From the NCBI GenBank assembly GCA_039798725.1, contig JBDKFJ010000002.1:160923-224922 (forward strand): DNA of 64,000 nucleotides, in the 5' to 3' direction. Shown one piece after another: positions 62,434-64,000 of the stretch (the first letter of the stretch is position 1; each line of letters begins with the position of its first letter). The notes below the pieces were generated by a model. It was not told the DNA's origin. It ran no database searches and saw only the letters and a program-made list of their open reading frames with translations. The translations under genes and the position numbers were made by a program. Source of the DNA: CAJCIW01 sp039798725 (GTDB lineage: Bacteria; Chlamydiota; Chlamydiia; Chlamydiales; Rhabdochlamydiaceae).

Positions 62434-62533
62434 TACTACCTATTTAAAATATTCAACAAAAACAATAACACTTTAATCCACTTAAAATCAATGCCATTTG
62501 CTATTAAAAAGAAAAAACTATATAGATAAAAAT

Positions 62534-63889
62534 ATGCATGGAACAAAAAAGAAGATTCTCATTGCCGATCCTGATCCTCTTTTTTTAAAGAAAGCAGCGC
62601 ACCTACTCAAACAAAAACACTATCTTGTAGAGACTGTTTCCTGTGGAATAAAAGCTCTTAGCCGCCTTAACACCTTTGCCCCCGATCTGATTATTGCAGA
62701 ACTTTTCCTGCCTCAAATTCATGGAATAGAAATTCTAAAAAAGATCAAACAAGATGCGCGCACCAAACACATCGGCGTAATCTTAACAAATAGCAACCTC
62801 TTTTCGCAAAATTACCACGCCGCTTTGAAACTAGGATGCGACTTCTTTTTAGAAAAACCTTTTCCCATTGCTAAACTCTCTTCGATTGCTTCTTCTTTTT
62901 TTAAAGGAGATCTTGTGCCGGCCCCTTTTAGCGGAAAAACATCCGCCCACTCCGGGAAAAAATACTATGTGCCCAAACCCCATCCAAGCTCCTCTTACTT
63001 GCGTTTTTGGGGCACACGCGGTTCAAACCCCGTTTCGGGCCCTAACTACACCCGTTTTGGGGGCAATACCAGTTGCCTTGAAATAAGACATAACGAAGAT
63101 CTGATTATCGTGGATGCAGGTACTGGAATTCGCCCTTTGGGCTATGAGATCGGCAAACAGAAAAACATCCATGTCCTATTAAGTCATGCTCACTGGGATC
63201 ACCTCTCAGGCTTCCCCTTCTTTACCCCTCTATTCGATCCTTCCTATCAGATCACTATCTGGGCTCCAATGGGGTTTGAAAAATCGATCCATGAACTGTT
63301 TACAGAAATGCTTACCTACGACTTCTTTCCCATCCGACTCGATGATGTGCGCGCCTCTATTACCTTCAAAGAGATTCAGGAAGGCACCCCTTTTTCCATC
63401 GGAGACATCACAGTCAACTCCCAATACGCTCACCATCCCGGCTCTACCCTAATGTTCAAATTCCAAGTCGGCAAAACTTCCTTTGCCTATGCAACAGACA
63501 ACGAATTTCTAATGGGATATCACGGTCATCCTAAAGCAATTACTGCATCACATCCACTCGTCCATCCCTATAAAAGCTTGATTGATTTTTTTAAAAAATG
63601 TGACTTTGTCATTCATGAAGCCCAATACACACCGGAAGAATACCTTAAAAAAGTAGGTTGGGGACACTCTTCTGTTGCCAATGCGATGATTTTAATGAAG
63701 CTGGCAAAAGTAAAACACTGGATTCTTACCCATCACGATCCTAAACACACAGATCTTGCGCTTCTGCAAAAAATCCAGTTGCAACATGAAATGATTGATG
63801 AGTGTGGCATGGACTGCCATCTACGGATGGCCTCCGATGGGATGATCATCCCCCTACACGGTCACCACTCCATTTTCGAAATGCTGTAA
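62534..63889 (+). CDS. Receiver-like domain fused to metallo-beta-lactamase fold hydrolase
   Basis: The ~451-residue protein starts at the ATG at 62534 (a TTG at 62498 is also open). Residues 5-120 form a CheY-like receiver: acid pocket Asp 12/Asp 14 (IADPDPLF), Thr 85 and Lys 108 (LEKPF) are kept, but the phospho-acceptor position (PDLIIAELFLP) is Glu 56 instead of Asp. After a Pro/Ser-rich linker (about 125-165), a metallo-beta-lactamase hydrolase follows: SHAHWDHLSGF, IVDAGTGI, then Asp and His ligands further on (CDFVIHEAQYT, HHDPKHTDLA). RNase Z-like hydrolases show a similar GTRGSNPVSGPNYTRFGGNT start. Substrate unknown. Confidence 0.85.
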   Translation: MHGTKKKILIADPDPLFLKKAAHLLKQKHYLVETVSCGIKALSRLNTFAPDLIIAELFLPQIHGIEILKKIKQDARTKHIGVILTNSNLFSQNYHAALKLGCDFFLEKPFPIAKLSSIASSFFKGDLVPAPFSGKTSAHSGKKYYVPKPHPSSSYLRFWGTRGSNPVSGPNYTRFGGNTSCLEIRHNEDLIIVDAGTGIRPLGYEIGKQKNIHVLLSHAHWDHLSGFPFFTPLFDPSYQITIWAPMGFEKSIHELFTEMLTYDFFPIRLDDVRASITFKEIQEGTPFSIGDITVNSQYAHHPGSTLMFKFQVGKTSFAYATDNEFLMGYHGHPKAITASHPLVHPYKSLIDFFKKCDFVIHEAQYTPEEYLKKVGWGHSSVANAMILMKLAKVKHWILTHHDPKHTDLALLQKIQLQHEMIDECGMDCHLRMASDGMIIPLHGHHSIFEML

Positions 63890-63890
63890 A

Positions 63891-63924
63891 TAAAAAAGCC
63901 CTAAGAGGGATTACCTCTTAGGGC
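63891..63924 (-). terminator. Terminator of the rRNA operon
   Basis: GCCCTAAGAGG and CCTCTTAGGGC form a perfect 11-bp stem with a five-base loop, followed on the minus strand by a T run (TTTTTTATTTA). Its position just 3' of the 5S gene fits the end of an rRNA operon; no T run follows on the plus strand. Confidence 0.9.
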
Positions 63925-63935
63925 GGGATTAAAAA

Positions 63936-64000
63936 CTTGGCAGCGTCCTACTCTCCCGTACTCTTGTGTACAGTACCATCGGCGATGAGGGGCTTGACTT
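63936..64000 (-). rRNA. rrf: 5S ribosomal RNA, 3' part, truncated by window
   Basis: The minus strand from 64000 to about 63936 matches the 3' part of 5S rRNA: conserved CGCCGATGGTACTG, then GGAGAGTAGGACGCTGCC and a closing stem sequence. The 5' part lies beyond the window. The gene is on the minus strand, followed by its terminator. Confidence 0.9.

Overview
This 64 kb window comes from a member of the phylum Chlamydiae, most probably an amoeba- or arthropod-associated 'environmental' lineage (Waddlia-, Parachlamydia- or Criblamydia-like) rather than the genus Chlamydia. Three blocks follow gene orders I know from Chlamydia trachomatis: sctV-copN-scc1-malQ with rpmB and a phospholipase D protein (the CT090-CT084 region); uvrC-mutS-dnaG-glyQS-pgsA-glgA-rplY-pth-rpsF-rpsR-rplI (CT791-CT803); and dnaX-ybaB-ptsI-ptsH-comEC (CT334-CT339). 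Unlike C. trachomatis, the window also has heptose genes (hldD and an hldE-like gene), a PRPP synthetase, a soluble transhydrogenase and a type II NADH dehydrogenase. Its four major-outer-membrane-like porins lie in two tandem pairs. The genus is inference, because no 16S gene is present.

Layout. 1-4.8 kb: type III secretion export gate, gatekeeper and chaperone, then 4-alpha-glucanotransferase. 4.8-9.9 kb: an Inc-like membrane protein, an exported transglutaminase/TPR protein and two MOMP-like proteins. 9.9-19 kb: ClpB, an MFS transporter, a membrane-anchored kinase-like protein, SthA, L28, a PLD protein, a MarC protein and TruA. 19-21.4 kb: an accessory patch with an Inc-like protein carrying a caspase-like domain, an orphan hypothetical, and a 101-bp MITE-like palindrome. 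21.4-25.6 kb: coiled-coil membrane protein, M20 peptidase, HtpX and an exported degenerate MESH1/SpoT-like protein. 25.7-31.3 kb: a minus-strand run tRNA-Gln, prs, rplY, pth, rpsF, rpsR, rplI, hldD, hldE-like.

31.3-49.7 kb: glgA, a possible mitochondrial-carrier-like protein, pgsA, rlmN, fused glycyl-tRNA synthetase, M19 dipeptidase, dnaG, mutS, uvrC and a 7TM-HD phosphodiesterase. 49.7-58 kb: dnaX, ybaB, PTS phosphotransfer proteins, NDH-2, a ComEC core and a second MOMP-like pair. 58-64 kb: tRNA-His, uppP, ftsK, a methyltransferase-like protein, a pseudo-receiver/metallo-beta-lactamase fusion, and the terminator and 3' end of an rRNA operon on the minus strand.

The genome is tightly packed. 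Many neighbours overlap by 4-80 bp on the same or opposite strands and no gene-free stretch exceeds about 200 bp. The most unusual items are the Inc-like protein with His/Cys caspase-fold motifs (19006-19971), the exported MESH1-like protein that has lost key residues, the receiver domain with Glu at the phospho-acceptor position fused to a metallo-beta-lactamase domain, the kinase-like membrane protein and the mitochondrial-carrier-like protein. All family calls come from reading motifs; no searches were run.
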